Made by a program: the position numbers and the translations under genes. Below the pieces are notes generated by a model. The model did no database searches. It was given only the letters and a program-made list of their open reading frames with translations, and was not told where the DNA came from. This document shows, piece by piece, positions 19,392 to 28,251 of a stretch of DNA of 64,000 nt. This DNA comes from Helicobacter enhydrae (lineage in GTDB: Bacteria > Campylobacterota > Campylobacteria > Campylobacterales > Helicobacteraceae), in contig NZ_CP016503.1 in the NCBI RefSeq assembly GCF_001693335.1, forward strand, positions 186,001-250,000, given 5' to 3'. Numbering within the stretch: the stretch's first letter is position 1; every line of letters begins with the position of its first letter.

Positions 19392-20456
19392 AGGGTTGGG
19401 CAATGTATGAGGGGGGAGGGGAGAATTTCTGATATGCTTGTGCAATCATCTCTTTGGAGATAAATTTGTGAGCAATATGGCTATCAATCCGCTTTGGCGT
19501 ATGAATGCGTGAAAATTCTTCAAGTGTCATAAGATCTAAGTGCCTGACAAAATCATTGCGTCTTTGTTTAACTGCGGGGAAGTGGTATTGCATCAATGGT
19601 GCTTGAAACCAAACGCTATTGGGCGGATAATCCAAAACTTCGGTAAATAAAGTTTGTGAAAAATTACCTTCCTCAATCCATTGTGCATTTTTGGAAGTTT
19701 TGCGTATATTAAATTCAAGATTTTGATTGCAAATGAGCCATTGATCCCAACCATCAATAAAGCCCATATCTTCGGATTTTTGTATGAATATTTCATCATT
19801 ATCAATGATGTAGTTGATTCTTGGATAGATGACAAGATGATTGGAGAGGGTGGGGATATAGAAAGTTTTGTAGAGTGTTTGGGCATCATAGATGTGATCC
19901 ACATCAATTTTGATGATCCACTCGTTTTGTGGGATTGCCTGAAGCACGAAATTATAGTAAGAATGCAACATATTTTCCAATTTTGGAGGATTTTCCAAAA
20001 TGACTTCATGGGGATATTTGATGGGGATGAAGTTTGGAAACTTTTGGCAAAAATCTAGAATGATTTCTTCGCTTCTGTCTGTGCAATCATTGTAGCCTAT
20101 CACACCTCTTTGGATAGCAGGAAGCATAGAATGAAGACTTGCCAAAAGTGTTGGTTCTTCATTTTTAACACGGATAAATGCCCAAGGATTGAGTGGGGAA
20201 TATCTATCTTTGGATGTTAGATCAAAATTATAAAAACCAACTTGCCCCCCCCCTTAGTGTTTTGATTGATTTGTATCAATGTGTCATTAGAGACTGCGTT
20301 GATGTGTTTGAGGATATGTTGCGGAATGAGCAAATCTAATTGTTTGTAAGTATAGGAACTTGTGTGATGGCGTCCAAAGAAAGTTGCAAGAGAGTGAAGT
20401 ATTGGATTGGGGGTTAGAGTTTTTAGAATTGTTTTGATGACTTTTTTGGCTTTCAT
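19378..20456 (-). CDS. CgtA-like beta-1,4-N-acetylgalactosaminyltransferase, phase OFF at a C9 tract
   Basis: Two adjacent frames together match Campylobacter jejuni CgtA, which adds GalNAc to sialylated lipooligosaccharide to make ganglioside mimics. The N-terminal piece starts at the ATG at 20456 ([19 protein letters not shown] upstream) and ends at a G9 run, after which it terminates quickly. The C-terminal piece reads [64 protein letters not shown] and [13 protein letters not shown], all near-identical in pattern to CgtA as I remember it. One extra G (10) or two fewer (7) would fuse them into a protein of about 359 residues. The gene converges on and overlaps the tolC-like gene by 14 bases. 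Acceptor specificity in this species is inference. Confidence 0.85.
20245..20253 (-). repeat. Homopolymeric C9/G9 phase-variation tract in the cgtA-like gene
   Basis: Nine C residues on the + strand lie about 200 bases inside the glycosyltransferase gene, between the short N-terminal region and the catalytic domain. At nine residues translation ends 10 codons after the tract. Seven or ten residues restore the frame into [20 protein letters not shown]. Confidence 0.85.
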
Positions 20457-20485
20457 TGTTTTCCTTACAAAAGATGATTGGAGCT

Positions 20486-20552
20486 TTGGAGTAGAATTCT
20501 ACATCAATTCAATCTGTTTCTAAATACAAGACAATCAAGAAAAATCTAGAAG
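20486..20552. repeat. Diverged direct copy of the dnaB upstream sequence (left copy)
   Basis: The segment containing GTAGAATTCTACATCAATTC and then CTAAATACAAGACAATCAAG closely matches 22112-22172, just upstream of dnaB, where it reads GTAGAATTTTATATCGATTC and CTAAATGAGGCAATCAAATC. Both copies are in the same orientation and flank about 1.56 kb of gene-poor repeat sequence. Confidence 0.6.
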
Positions 20553-20639
20553 TTAAAAGAGTTGTTGAGCATACATATCATAAAAGCTGTTTGCTAGTGG
20601 CTCAAGCTTGATTCTTTTTGCATGGTTTTGACGGATCCC

Positions 20640-20745
20640 TCTCCCCTGATCTCCCCTAGAATCCCCTAAATTTACTTTTTGTGTGACAACCCAACGATAG
20701 AGTGCAATGTTTTTGTTTTATTGTGTTTGGTGGTTTTTTCGATTA
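20640..20745 (+). repeat. Partial copy of repeat element A
   Basis: This stretch holds the conserved flank of element A, GTGTGACAACCCAACGATAG followed by AGTGCAATG and a T-rich end GTGTTTGGTGG. It lacks the G-rich hairpin and has only CTCCCCTAGAATCCCCTAAA in its place. It looks like a decayed copy. Confidence 0.65.
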
Positions 20746-21234
20746 TTTGGAAGTTGCTTTGTGTGGGATAAACTTACAAGGAGAGGCAGGAGAATCTCCA
20801 CCCAATCTAGCCTCCATTTCTGGACTTACTTCCTTGTATAGTTTGCTGTGTTGAAGATTAACTAAAACTTTGGCTAGATTGAGTATAATGCCTCTAGAGT
20901 TTTTCTTAATGAGCTATCAGCTCAAGAATAGCTTTTACTAGCTCTACCAAAGCTAGCAGAAGCTTTATAAGTTGGAATGCTAAATCCATACTTACCACCT
21001 CCTTTCACAAGGAAGCGTCCTTCTCCAACACAAATGTGATTATACAAAACCAAAACTTCAAAAACTCTCACTATTTCAATATAAGCACAAACAACTGCTA
21101 ACCAAACCAACCTTGTAGAACCCAAAAGGATTCTAGAATTGCCAAAAGTGCGATTTTGTAGAACGCTATTCGCTACTTCTCTTTCTTGAGAATGATTTTG
21201 CAGAAGCACACTTCTTAGTCATTGAAACTTGCTT
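20746..21234. other. Gene-poor stretch with one copy of element C
   Basis: No gene is convincing here. At 21075-21135 it carries a copy of element C (core AAGCACAAACAACTGCTAAC), also present at 21538-21603 and, inverted, near 11000-11060. A minus-strand frame at 20922-21209 runs through it and would encode a 95-residue protein rich in Val and Ser. Part of that frame (RLVWLAVVCAYIEIV) is preserved in the 21538 copy. It could be a small repeated gene or simply a repeat with an open frame. I see no ribosome-binding site. Confidence 0.4.
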
Positions 21235-21890
21235 TGCTTTTTTCTATAAGGGGGACAAGGGGGTTTATTGCGAGGCACCCCCCTTATCCCCCTTAAAATC
21301 CCCCAAACCCCTGCCCGCTTTTTGTGTGACAACCCAACGATAGAGTGCAATATTTTTGTTTTATTGTGTTTGGTGGTTTTTTGATTTGAAACTAGATTCT
21401 TAGAATCTTTAGAATCTTTGTGAAAGCATTCTTGATTCTTTGGTTTCTTGGATTCTTGGAATCTTTTTGAAAAGTTTTAGTTTTGATTTTTAAGAATCTC
21501 TTTGCAACTTTTTAAAAAATCACAAAAATATATAAAACCTCACTATTTCAATATAAGCACAAACAACTGCTAACCAAACTAACCTTGTAGAACCAAAAAA
21601 GATTCCAAGTCAATGTAATCTTGAACAAGCCTTGCTAATGCAATGCTGGGGTTATGGGGGTTGTTAAGGGGGATAAGGGGAACGCTGCCCTAAGTTCCCC
21701 TTGCCCCCCTTAAGAGAGATCCTAGGGGATTCTAGGATTGCATAAAGGATGCTTTACCCAAAAGAAGATTCAGAAGAAAACCCAAACCAAGCTTGAGAAA
21801 CTTAAAAATATGCTTTTGCCAAAGCAAGAATCAAAACAGAGAATCCAAAAGATTCTAGAATTGCATAAAGGGTGCTTTGCTCAAGCCAAC
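21235..21890 (+). repeat. G-rich palindromic repeat block, copy 2 (inverted relative to copy 1)
   Basis: From left to right this holds element A with hairpin arms 21247-21263 and 21278-21295, a unique AT-rich linker, element C (21500-21605), and element B with hairpin arms 21664-21682 and 21695-21712. Two diverged tandem copies of TTGCATAAAGGRTGCTTT with flanks follow (about 21738 and 21862). The same elements occur in the opposite order and strand at 10795-11300, so the two blocks form long imperfect inverted repeats around gapA-cgtA. The 90-codon + strand frame at 21738 is made of these repeats and is unlikely to be a gene. Confidence 0.75.
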
Positions 21891-22035
21891 TTCAAAACAA
21901 AATCCAAACCAAGCTTGAAATACCAAAAGCTGTGCTTCTACACAGATAAGATCCAAAACAAACACCACATTGTTTCAAAGCTCATTTCGCACCACTTGCT
22001 TGCAGTTTGAAATGCTATAGATGTTGGGAGTGCTA

Positions 22036-22079
22036 AAGATCAACTAGAGATCATCTAGAGATCATCTAAAGATGATGAA
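22036..22079 (+). repeat. Imperfect tandem 11-bp repeat upstream of dnaB
   Basis: Four successive 11-base units read AGATCAACTAG, AGATCATCTAG, AGATCATCTAA and AGATGATGAAC. They lie about 100 bases upstream of the dnaB start, just before the right copy of the 60-bp direct repeat (22112-22172). Their spacing of about one helical turn could suit a cooperative DNA-binding protein, but nothing shows such a role. Confidence 0.55.
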
Positions 22080-22111
22080 CTTTTGCAGTATGTTTGATGA
22101 TTGAAACTTTT

Positions 22112-22172
22112 TGTGTAGAATTTTATATCGATTCAATTTATCTCTAAATGAGGCAATCAAATCTAGGAAAAG
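22112..22172. repeat. dnaB upstream sequence (right copy of a direct repeat)
   Basis: This is the partner of 20486-20552. It ends at the dnaB ribosome-binding site, so it probably includes the native dnaB leader. The left copy would then be a duplicate left by an insertion or rearrangement. Confidence 0.55.
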
Positions 22173-22174
22173 TG

Positions 22175-23614
22175 ATGGAACAATTAGGCATACACAATAT
22201 CGAGAGGGCGTTTCTCTCTACTTTGCTTTTTGACCCTTCAAAGTTTGAAGAGGTGGAAGATCTCATCTCCAAAGATGACTTTAGCGACCATTTTTATCAA
22301 GCCATTTTTGAGGTGATGCAGAAAAGGGCTCAAGCTCAGCTCCCGATCCACGCCGATATTATCGCCTCTCATATCCGTAGCTCTAGGTTTTTTAATGAAG
22401 AGGAGTTTTTGAACATTTTGGCTCTTGCCCCTCTTGCCAACCTTTTGGAATACGCTCAAGAGATCAAAAACGCCTCCATCAAAAGATCTTTGCACTCTTT
22501 GGCGACATTTGTGGCTCAACAATCTCTAGATGGTGCGATGGCAAGTGAGGATATTTTGCAGGAGGTGGAGAGGCGTATCTACTCTTTGGTGCTAGAGGGT
22601 GGTTCTACGGGGGAGTTTAGAGATTCTAAACAGGTGGTAGAAAACACGATTGCGATGATTTTGAAAAACAAGAAGCGTGGGAATAGTGTCCTTGTGGGCT
22701 TGAATACGGGGTTTCACGAACTCAATCGCATCACTACAGGATTCAATCCCGGAGAGCTTATCATCATCGGTGCGCGTCCCTCTATGGGCAAAACGACTTT
22801 TGCACTCAATATGGTGCAGAAGTTTTTGACTTCAGGCTGTGGCGTGGCGTTTTTCAGTCTTGAGATGAGTGCAGAGCATTTGATGCTTAGGATGCTCTCA
22901 GCGATGACTTCGATTCATATGCAAAATTTGAAAACAGGCGAGCTGGATGATTTGCAGTGGGAAAATCTCAACCAAAGTGCAAATGTAATGCAGGGTTATT
23001 CTTTTTATGTTGATGATAATTCTTTTTTGAATGTCGCACAATTTCGATCAAAGCTTAGAAAACTCAAGGCACAAGATCCACGACTTGGTGTCGTAGTGGT
23101 GGATTATCTCCAGCTTATGCAGGGCAACAAAAGAGGTGGAGGCGAGAACAAAAGGCACGAGGAGGTGAGTGAGATTTCAAGGAGTTTGAAGATTTTGGCA
23201 AGAGAATTGCAAATCCCAATCATCGCTCTAAGTCAGCTCAATCGTTCGGTAGAAAGTCGTGATGACAAACGCCCACAACTTTCGGATTTGCGAGAATCAG
23301 GTTCGATTGAGCAAGATGCGGATATGATTTTGTTTCTCTATCGCGATGAAGTGTATGCAGAGCGAGAATACAATGCCAAAAGGGCACGCGCCCAAAAGGA
23401 GAACAAAGAGTTCAAAGAGGAGTTTCAGCCCTCAGAGATTGAAAAAGCAGAAATCATTGTCGCAAAGAATCGGAACGGAGAAGTTAAAACAGTTAGGGTA
23501 AGATTCAACAAAAAATACACGCGTTTTGAGGATCACACCGAGGGGAACAATGAAAATCAAGCTTCAACGCGTATGATGGATTTTAGCGGTGCGATTGAAG
23601 TGCCTTTCACATAG
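22175..23614 (+). CDS. dnaB: Replicative DNA helicase DnaB
   Basis: The product is a hexameric RecA-fold helicase that unwinds DNA at the fork. Its N-terminal domain begins HNIERAFLSTLLFDPSKFEEV. The motor has Walker A GARPSMGKTTFALNM, Walker B VVVDYLQLMQG, ALSQLNRSVESR, and LSDLRESGSIEQDADMILFLYR. I start at the ATG at 22175 because AGGAAAA lies upstream; an in-frame ATG at 22148 has no ribosome-binding site. Length is 479 residues, normal for bacteria without an intein. The autotransporter gene follows after a few bases. Confidence 0.95.
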   Translation: MEQLGIHNIERAFLSTLLFDPSKFEEVEDLISKDDFSDHFYQAIFEVMQKRAQAQLPIHADIIASHIRSSRFFNEEEFLNILALAPLANLLEYAQEIKNASIKRSLHSLATFVAQQSLDGAMASEDILQEVERRIYSLVLEGGSTGEFRDSKQVVENTIAMILKNKKRGNSVLVGLNTGFHELNRITTGFNPGELIIIGARPSMGKTTFALNMVQKFLTSGCGVAFFSLEMSAEHLMLRMLSAMTSIHMQNLKTGELDDLQWENLNQSANVMQGYSFYVDDNSFLNVAQFRSKLRKLKAQDPRLGVVVVDYLQLMQGNKRGGGENKRHEEVSEISRSLKILARELQIPIIALSQLNRSVESRDDKRPQLSDLRESGSIEQDADMILFLYRDEVYAEREYNAKRARAQKENKEFKEEFQPSEIEKAEIIVAKNRNGEVKTVRVRFNKKYTRFEDHTEGNNENQASTRMMDFSGAIEVPFT

Positions 23615-23622
23615 GAGTGGTT

Positions 23623-26600
23623 TTGAGGATAAATAAAAATATTGTATGGATTTCTATGGCATTGAGTGCCTTACTAAGCGTGGAGGGTGCAGAATCAACA
23701 GAGGCTCCCAAAGAATATCCATTGACTTTTGATAAAACAGGGACAGGGACTACTCAAGCAGATCTAGTCTATCTTCAGTCGTTTAAGAAGGATCCAGGCG
23801 TTGTTCAAAGTGCTGGAGCTAGTGGGGATTTGAGCAATGGGACGGATTATAGTTGGACTTTAAGCGATCCTAACGATTCGGGTAAAAATGGATTGTTGAT
23901 TCTCAAAACTGACCCAAGTGCTGGTGGAGCTGTGGGGGCAAATCAAGCGGATGAGTTCAAAACCACTGCAAACTTTGTGCGTTCAGGCACTTTCGCTACA
24001 AATGGGATTTTGGCACTCAAGAGATTCCAGTTTGTCAATGGTGGGAAGGAAATTAAAGAACCTACAAAAGATACGGAGCAACCAACTAAGATTGCTTCGC
24101 TTAAAATCACTAGCATCCCTAGCACCAAAACCGCTGGTAAGGCAGATGATACGATTTTCAAAACCTTTATGTTTGGGGGAGATAGTGTGAGCCTATATAG
24201 TGGCACCAAAGTGATTTTGGATGGGTTTGAAAAAACGATTTTGGCAGGAAATGTCAATCTAAATTCTGGGGCAAAGTCTAGATCATACAACGATGGCAAA
24301 TTGCCCACTACACTTGAGGTAAGCAATACAAAAAATCCATATTCGATACTAGACATCACAGGTTCGCTCTATCTCAATACCTACAATGGATCAAATTTCA
24401 TCGCCAAAAATCCTTCAGTTTTCACAGCTCAAATCAAGGGGAATATTTATATCAATGGCTATGTGAGTGTATCAGACAAGGCAAGTGCAATATTCCAATC
24501 AGAGAATCTTTTGAAGCTCAATTCAAGCCTAGTGATCAACACGCAACTTGCCAAACAAATCTATCAAGATCAGTTGGGGAATCAAAGCTTTGATCCTGAC
24601 TACAAAAAAGACAAAATACAAAACTTGATTATCAAGGCAAAAAGTATCGAAATGGGTGGGCGTCTGGATGTCGGATCTGGTGCTAGAGGTGCAGAAATCA
24701 AAACGGATTCATCAGGTATGCAGATCATTGATGCCTTGCCAAGTGATGTTGGTGCAAAAGTGGAGATAGTGGCAGATATGGATACTTCTATCGGTGCTAC
24801 GCAATCAACTTCCTCCACTACAGAGAGACCCAAAGACTGGAAAGACATCACTCAAGCACAATTTTTGCAAACAAGTGGAAGCAGTATCAGAATCGGCAAA
24901 AACTCAGAAGTAATGCTAAAAGTGATCAACAAGGATTCTTCATCTTTTGGTGAGCAAAACCCTTATGCGATCAAACTTTCAGGGGTCACGATTGAAAGCC
25001 AAGAGGCAAATAACCCAATCAACAATCTCCTAGTTGAAGCACAGATAAACAATGGGGCAACTTCGTCATCACCCAAAACATCCTCCAATGAAAAAGGAGC
25101 GGGGAAAATCGAGCTAAATGGGTATTTTGAGTTTGAAGCCAATGCGAGAGCAGAAATCAAGGCTTATGATGGGATTAGTTGGGCTAATGGGTTTAATCTC
25201 AAACTCCAAGAGGGGGCTAGACTGGGGCTATACAATGGAGGATATGCCCAAGATTCTAAAAACTTTGCAGGGCAAACACAAAATACGCTAGATAATACGG
25301 GGCGTTTGGTTGTCGATGGGGGGCGTCTGGAGCTTTGGGGGAGCGATACGCTCAACAACAAAACAGCCACTATCACTTTGAGTGCTCCGTTTGAGCAAAG
25401 CGACAAAGACACAAGCGACAAGCTGGTGTATAGGAAAGATAGAGGGATATTTTTCTTGGGAAATGCAGGAGAGAATCGTTTCCATACGATCAATAACTCT
25501 TCAGAGATTGTGTTTGATGGCTATGGATATATGGGGACAATGCGTAATGCCGATGATACGGCTACCAAACGCAGTTTGCAAATCATCGCCCCTACAAGCG
25601 AGAGGCAAGGGAGTATCATCGCAAAGGGTGAGGGCAATACGATTGAAACCAATGGAGATCTAAAGATCTCACGCCAAGCCATTAAGCTAGAAAAAAAGGA
25701 GCTCAAAGGTAAAGATGACAAACCTCTCAAAGACAAAGATGGCAAAGTCATCACTCAAGAGGGACATCTCTACCTCACCACTCACAATATCAGAGAGGCA
25801 GTGAATATCATCTTTGGCAACAAAGATGATAAAGTGACACAAAAAGATCGTGTCGATATTTCTGGGGGGACATTGCACCTGCAGTCTTATTATGGCGGAG
25901 TGGAGAGCTACAATCTGCGTCTTGCTGATGTGCATATTGATTTTTCTAAGCTTGGATTTTCAGAAACCCCCACAAATCAGCACACCACCCCAACAGGCAA
26001 AAATACAGAATCATTTATGAACAAGGGTTTGTTGAGTTTGCGTGGCAATGTAGAGATGTATGGACCCAACAAGAAAGCTTCTTTTTATAATGGCGATGAG
26101 GGGAGCAAAGATGCACATATGGATGTGTATGGGACGAATAAAATCGGGTTTTTTGAGCAGATGGAGGATGGGAGTGCTAGTAAATTTAGTTTGATCAATA
26201 ATGCAACTCTCGCACTTAGATCTTCGGCTAGTCTGTTGATTGGTGGGGATTTGGAAAATAGTGGGCAAATTGTTTTTGATAGTGATCGTTTTGGTATCGG
26301 GTTTTTGGGAGTGAATGGCAAGGCAACTTTTGATATGAGCAAATACCAATCAGGGGATTTCTCTGGTCTTGAGCCATTGATCAAAATCAACAATACAAAT
26401 TTCTACGATCTCTCGCTCTATACGGCGTATGCGGTAATGCACACAGGTGCAGGTATCCAATATCGCGTTGGCGATAAAATCTATAGCAACACTCAAGTGC
26501 GTAGCATAAATGCACAAGAGGGTAGGGCACAAAAAGAGACTAGCTATCAAGATCAACAACAGCTTTTGATGAAGCAAATGGATGACTATCTCAATGGGAA

Positions 26601-28020
26601 AGGGGCGTATGAGAATAATGATGGGAAGCTTGGGGTGTTTTTGATGGGTAAAAGCTTTGTGAATGATTATTCTGTGCTGTTTATGATTGGGCGTAGCGAG
26701 GCGATTGGTCAAATACGCATTGATGGGAGTGATACTGGCGTGATCGATCAATATCTTGAGATTCTCAAAAAATCTGAGGGCAATATTTCTGATCGATTGG
26801 CAGGAGATATGATCCAAGCGATCCGATCTAGCAACCCCAAAGCAATGCAGGTGCTAAATAACGCTCTAGAAACACAAAATGCCTTGGAGCTTGGGATCCT
26901 CAAAGATATGGGGACTTATCAAACTAGCAACTTGATTTCTGTGGCTAGAGAGATTGATCGCAGTATGAGGGCGACTGCCAATCTCATCGATCCTGTGGTG
27001 AGCGATTTTGAAAAAATGCAAGTGTTGCGAGAGATGTCGATACAAAATCGTATGGTCAAAGCCTCCAATCCATTTGTGGCAGAGGCTCAAATCGCATTGA
27101 GCGTGAATTCTACAAAAGAAAAAACACAAGACAAAAAAGAGGATTTGCGTGCTGATAAAGGCGTGGCAAAGATCGAGCAAGATGAGATTGGCAATGTGTT
27201 TGCACTTGATAACACAGATGCCAAAAATAGTATATGGGCTTCGTTGCTGACTTCAACCTCACGCAGTGATGCAAGCACTTCTGCGATTTATGGATTCAAT
27301 TTGGGCTATGAAATGCAACCTCAAGAAAGCATTTTGGTAGGGTTTTATCTAGGTTATGGATACTCTAACTACAAGCGTGAGATTTTGCAAAACACCGCAC
27401 ACAATCTTGCTTTGAGTGCTTATGTGCGTTTTTATTATGGGAACTCTGAAATCGATTTGGGGGCTGACTATTTGCAAGGATTCAATCATAGCGATCTTGT
27501 CAATACTTCGATCACTTCATTGAGCAATCAGTTTGATTTTGCTTCAAGTAGCTTTGATGTGTCGGCGCGTTATGGCTATGTGTTTGACACACCTCTTAGG
27601 GGGCTGTATGTCAAGCCTATCGCTTCATTCCATCTTTTTGGAGCATTGTTGCCAGAAGTGGAGGGCAATGGAGTTGCTTCGATCGTGGCTGATGCACAAG
27701 GTTTTGGCGGTTTGAGTAGCAGTCTTGGTGCAGAAGTGCGTCAATATGTTTCTCCTTTTTCTTATATTTACCTTTATTCTGCTTTGGGTTATTATTTTTA
27801 TGATGAATCTTTGGGGGCAAAAGTCTCTTTTAAGCGTGCTTACAATCAAGTCTCTTATGAGGCGTTGGAGCGACCAAACTATATGTTTTCTATCTATGCT
27901 GGAGGAGAGGGGTTTGTCACCAAGAATTTTTCTTTGAATGCAAATGCGGGTTATCGTGCAGGATTGGATAAAGGCGATCACAATATCAGCTTGGGTGCAG
28001 GGCTGAAATATAAATTTTAA
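23623..28020 (+). CDS. Large autotransporter (type V secretion) surface protein
   Basis: The TTG at 23623 has AGGAG five bases upstream and gives about 1465 residues; a GTG at 23617 overlaps that site. The signal peptide contains WISMALSALLSVEGA. The passenger of about 1100 residues is rich in Ser, Asn, Gly and short beta motifs such as LEVSNTKNPYSILDITGSLY, typical of a beta-helix. It lacks the cysteine pair and length of classical VacA. The C-terminal 290 residues form an autotransporter barrel (IWASLLTSTSRSDASTSAIYG to ISLGAGLKYKF, terminal Phe). The preceding linker has EIDRSMRATANLID, reminiscent of Helicobacter VacA-like autotransporters. Adhesin or toxin function is not determinable. 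Confidence 0.85.
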   Translation: MRINKNIVWISMALSALLSVEGAESTEAPKEYPLTFDKTGTGTTQADLVYLQSFKKDPGVVQSAGASGDLSNGTDYSWTLSDPNDSGKNGLLILKTDPSAGGAVGANQADEFKTTANFVRSGTFATNGILALKRFQFVNGGKEIKEPTKDTEQPTKIASLKITSIPSTKTAGKADDTIFKTFMFGGDSVSLYSGTKVILDGFEKTILAGNVNLNSGAKSRSYNDGKLPTTLEVSNTKNPYSILDITGSLYLNTYNGSNFIAKNPSVFTAQIKGNIYINGYVSVSDKASAIFQSENLLKLNSSLVINTQLAKQIYQDQLGNQSFDPDYKKDKIQNLIIKAKSIEMGGRLDVGSGARGAEIKTDSSGMQIIDALPSDVGAKVEIVADMDTSIGATQSTSSTTERPKDWKDITQAQFLQTSGSSIRIGKNSEVMLKVINKDSSSFGEQNPYAIKLSGVTIESQEANNPINNLLVEAQINNGATSSSPKTSSNEKGAGKIELNGYFEFEANARAEIKAYDGISWANGFNLKLQEGARLGLYNGGYAQDSKNFAGQTQNTLDNTGRLVVDGGRLELWGSDTLNNKTATITLSAPFEQSDKDTSDKLVYRKDRGIFFLGNAGENRFHTINNSSEIVFDGYGYMGTMRNADDTATKRSLQIIAPTSERQGSIIAKGEGNTIETNGDLKISRQAIKLEKKELKGKDDKPLKDKDGKVITQEGHLYLTTHNIREAVNIIFGNKDDKVTQKDRVDISGGTLHLQSYYGGVESYNLRLADVHIDFSKLGFSETPTNQHTTPTGKNTESFMNKGLLSLRGNVEMYGPNKKASFYNGDEGSKDAHMDVYGTNKIGFFEQMEDGSASKFSLINNATLALRSSASLLIGGDLENSGQIVFDSDRFGIGFLGVNGKATFDMSKYQSGDFSGLEPLIKINNTNFYDLSLYTAYAVMHTGAGIQYRVGDKIYSNTQVRSINAQEGRAQKETSYQDQQQLLMKQMDDYLNGKGAYENNDGKLGVFLMGKSFVNDYSVLFMIGRSEAIGQIRIDGSDTGVIDQYLEILKKSEGNISDRLAGDMIQAIRSSNPKAMQVLNNALETQNALELGILKDMGTYQTSNLISVAREIDRSMRATANLIDPVVSDFEKMQVLREMSIQNRMVKASNPFVAEAQIALSVNSTKEKTQDKKEDLRADKGVAKIEQDEIGNVFALDNTDAKNSIWASLLTSTSRSDASTSAIYGFNLGYEMQPQESILVGFYLGYGYSNYKREILQNTAHNLALSAYVRFYYGNSEIDLGADYLQGFNHSDLVNTSITSLSNQFDFASSSFDVSARYGYVFDTPLRGLYVKPIASFHLFGALLPEVEGNGVASIVADAQGFGGLSSSLGAEVRQYVSPFSYIYLYSALGYYFYDESLGAKVSFKRAYNQVSYEALERPNYMFSIYAGGEGFVTKNFSLNANAGYRAGLDKGDHNISLGAGLKYKF

Positions 28021-28029
28021 AGGAAAGAA

Positions 28030-28251
28030 ATGGAAGAGTTGTTAGAGGGATGTCCGATTGAAAAATGGAAAGAGATTGTTTTACACGCTAGTCCTTTGCC
28101 TGTTGAGCGAGAGTTGGAGCGTTTGCTTGGAGAACTTGCGCGTTATGAGTTGGAGAGGGATGGGCAAGAAGTGAGTTTTGAGGCGATCAAAAAACAGAAA
28201 CAAAGCCTTGCCATCACTTCAATGGCAAACATTTTGAGTGCCAATGAGTAG
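28030..28251 (+). CDS. HP0242-like small helical protein, short form
   Basis: The 73-residue product matches the ends of H. pylori HP0242, a small all-helical protein known to form a knotted homodimer. The N-terminal CPIEKWKEIVLHAS and the C-terminal SMANILSANE correspond to the family pattern. HP0242 is about 92 residues, so roughly 19 residues in the centre appear to be missing here. It is followed by the HP0241-like gene and ispB, as in H. pylori. AAAGGAAAG precedes its ATG. Confidence 0.75.
   Translation: MEELLEGCPIEKWKEIVLHASPLPVERELERLLGELARYELERDGQEVSFEAIKKQKQSLAITSMANILSANE

Noticed and set aside
21738-22010. 90-codon + strand ORF with two HKGCF repeats
   Set aside because: It is built from tandem copies of the intergenic repeat, has no ribosome-binding site and ends within unique noncoding sequence before dnaB.
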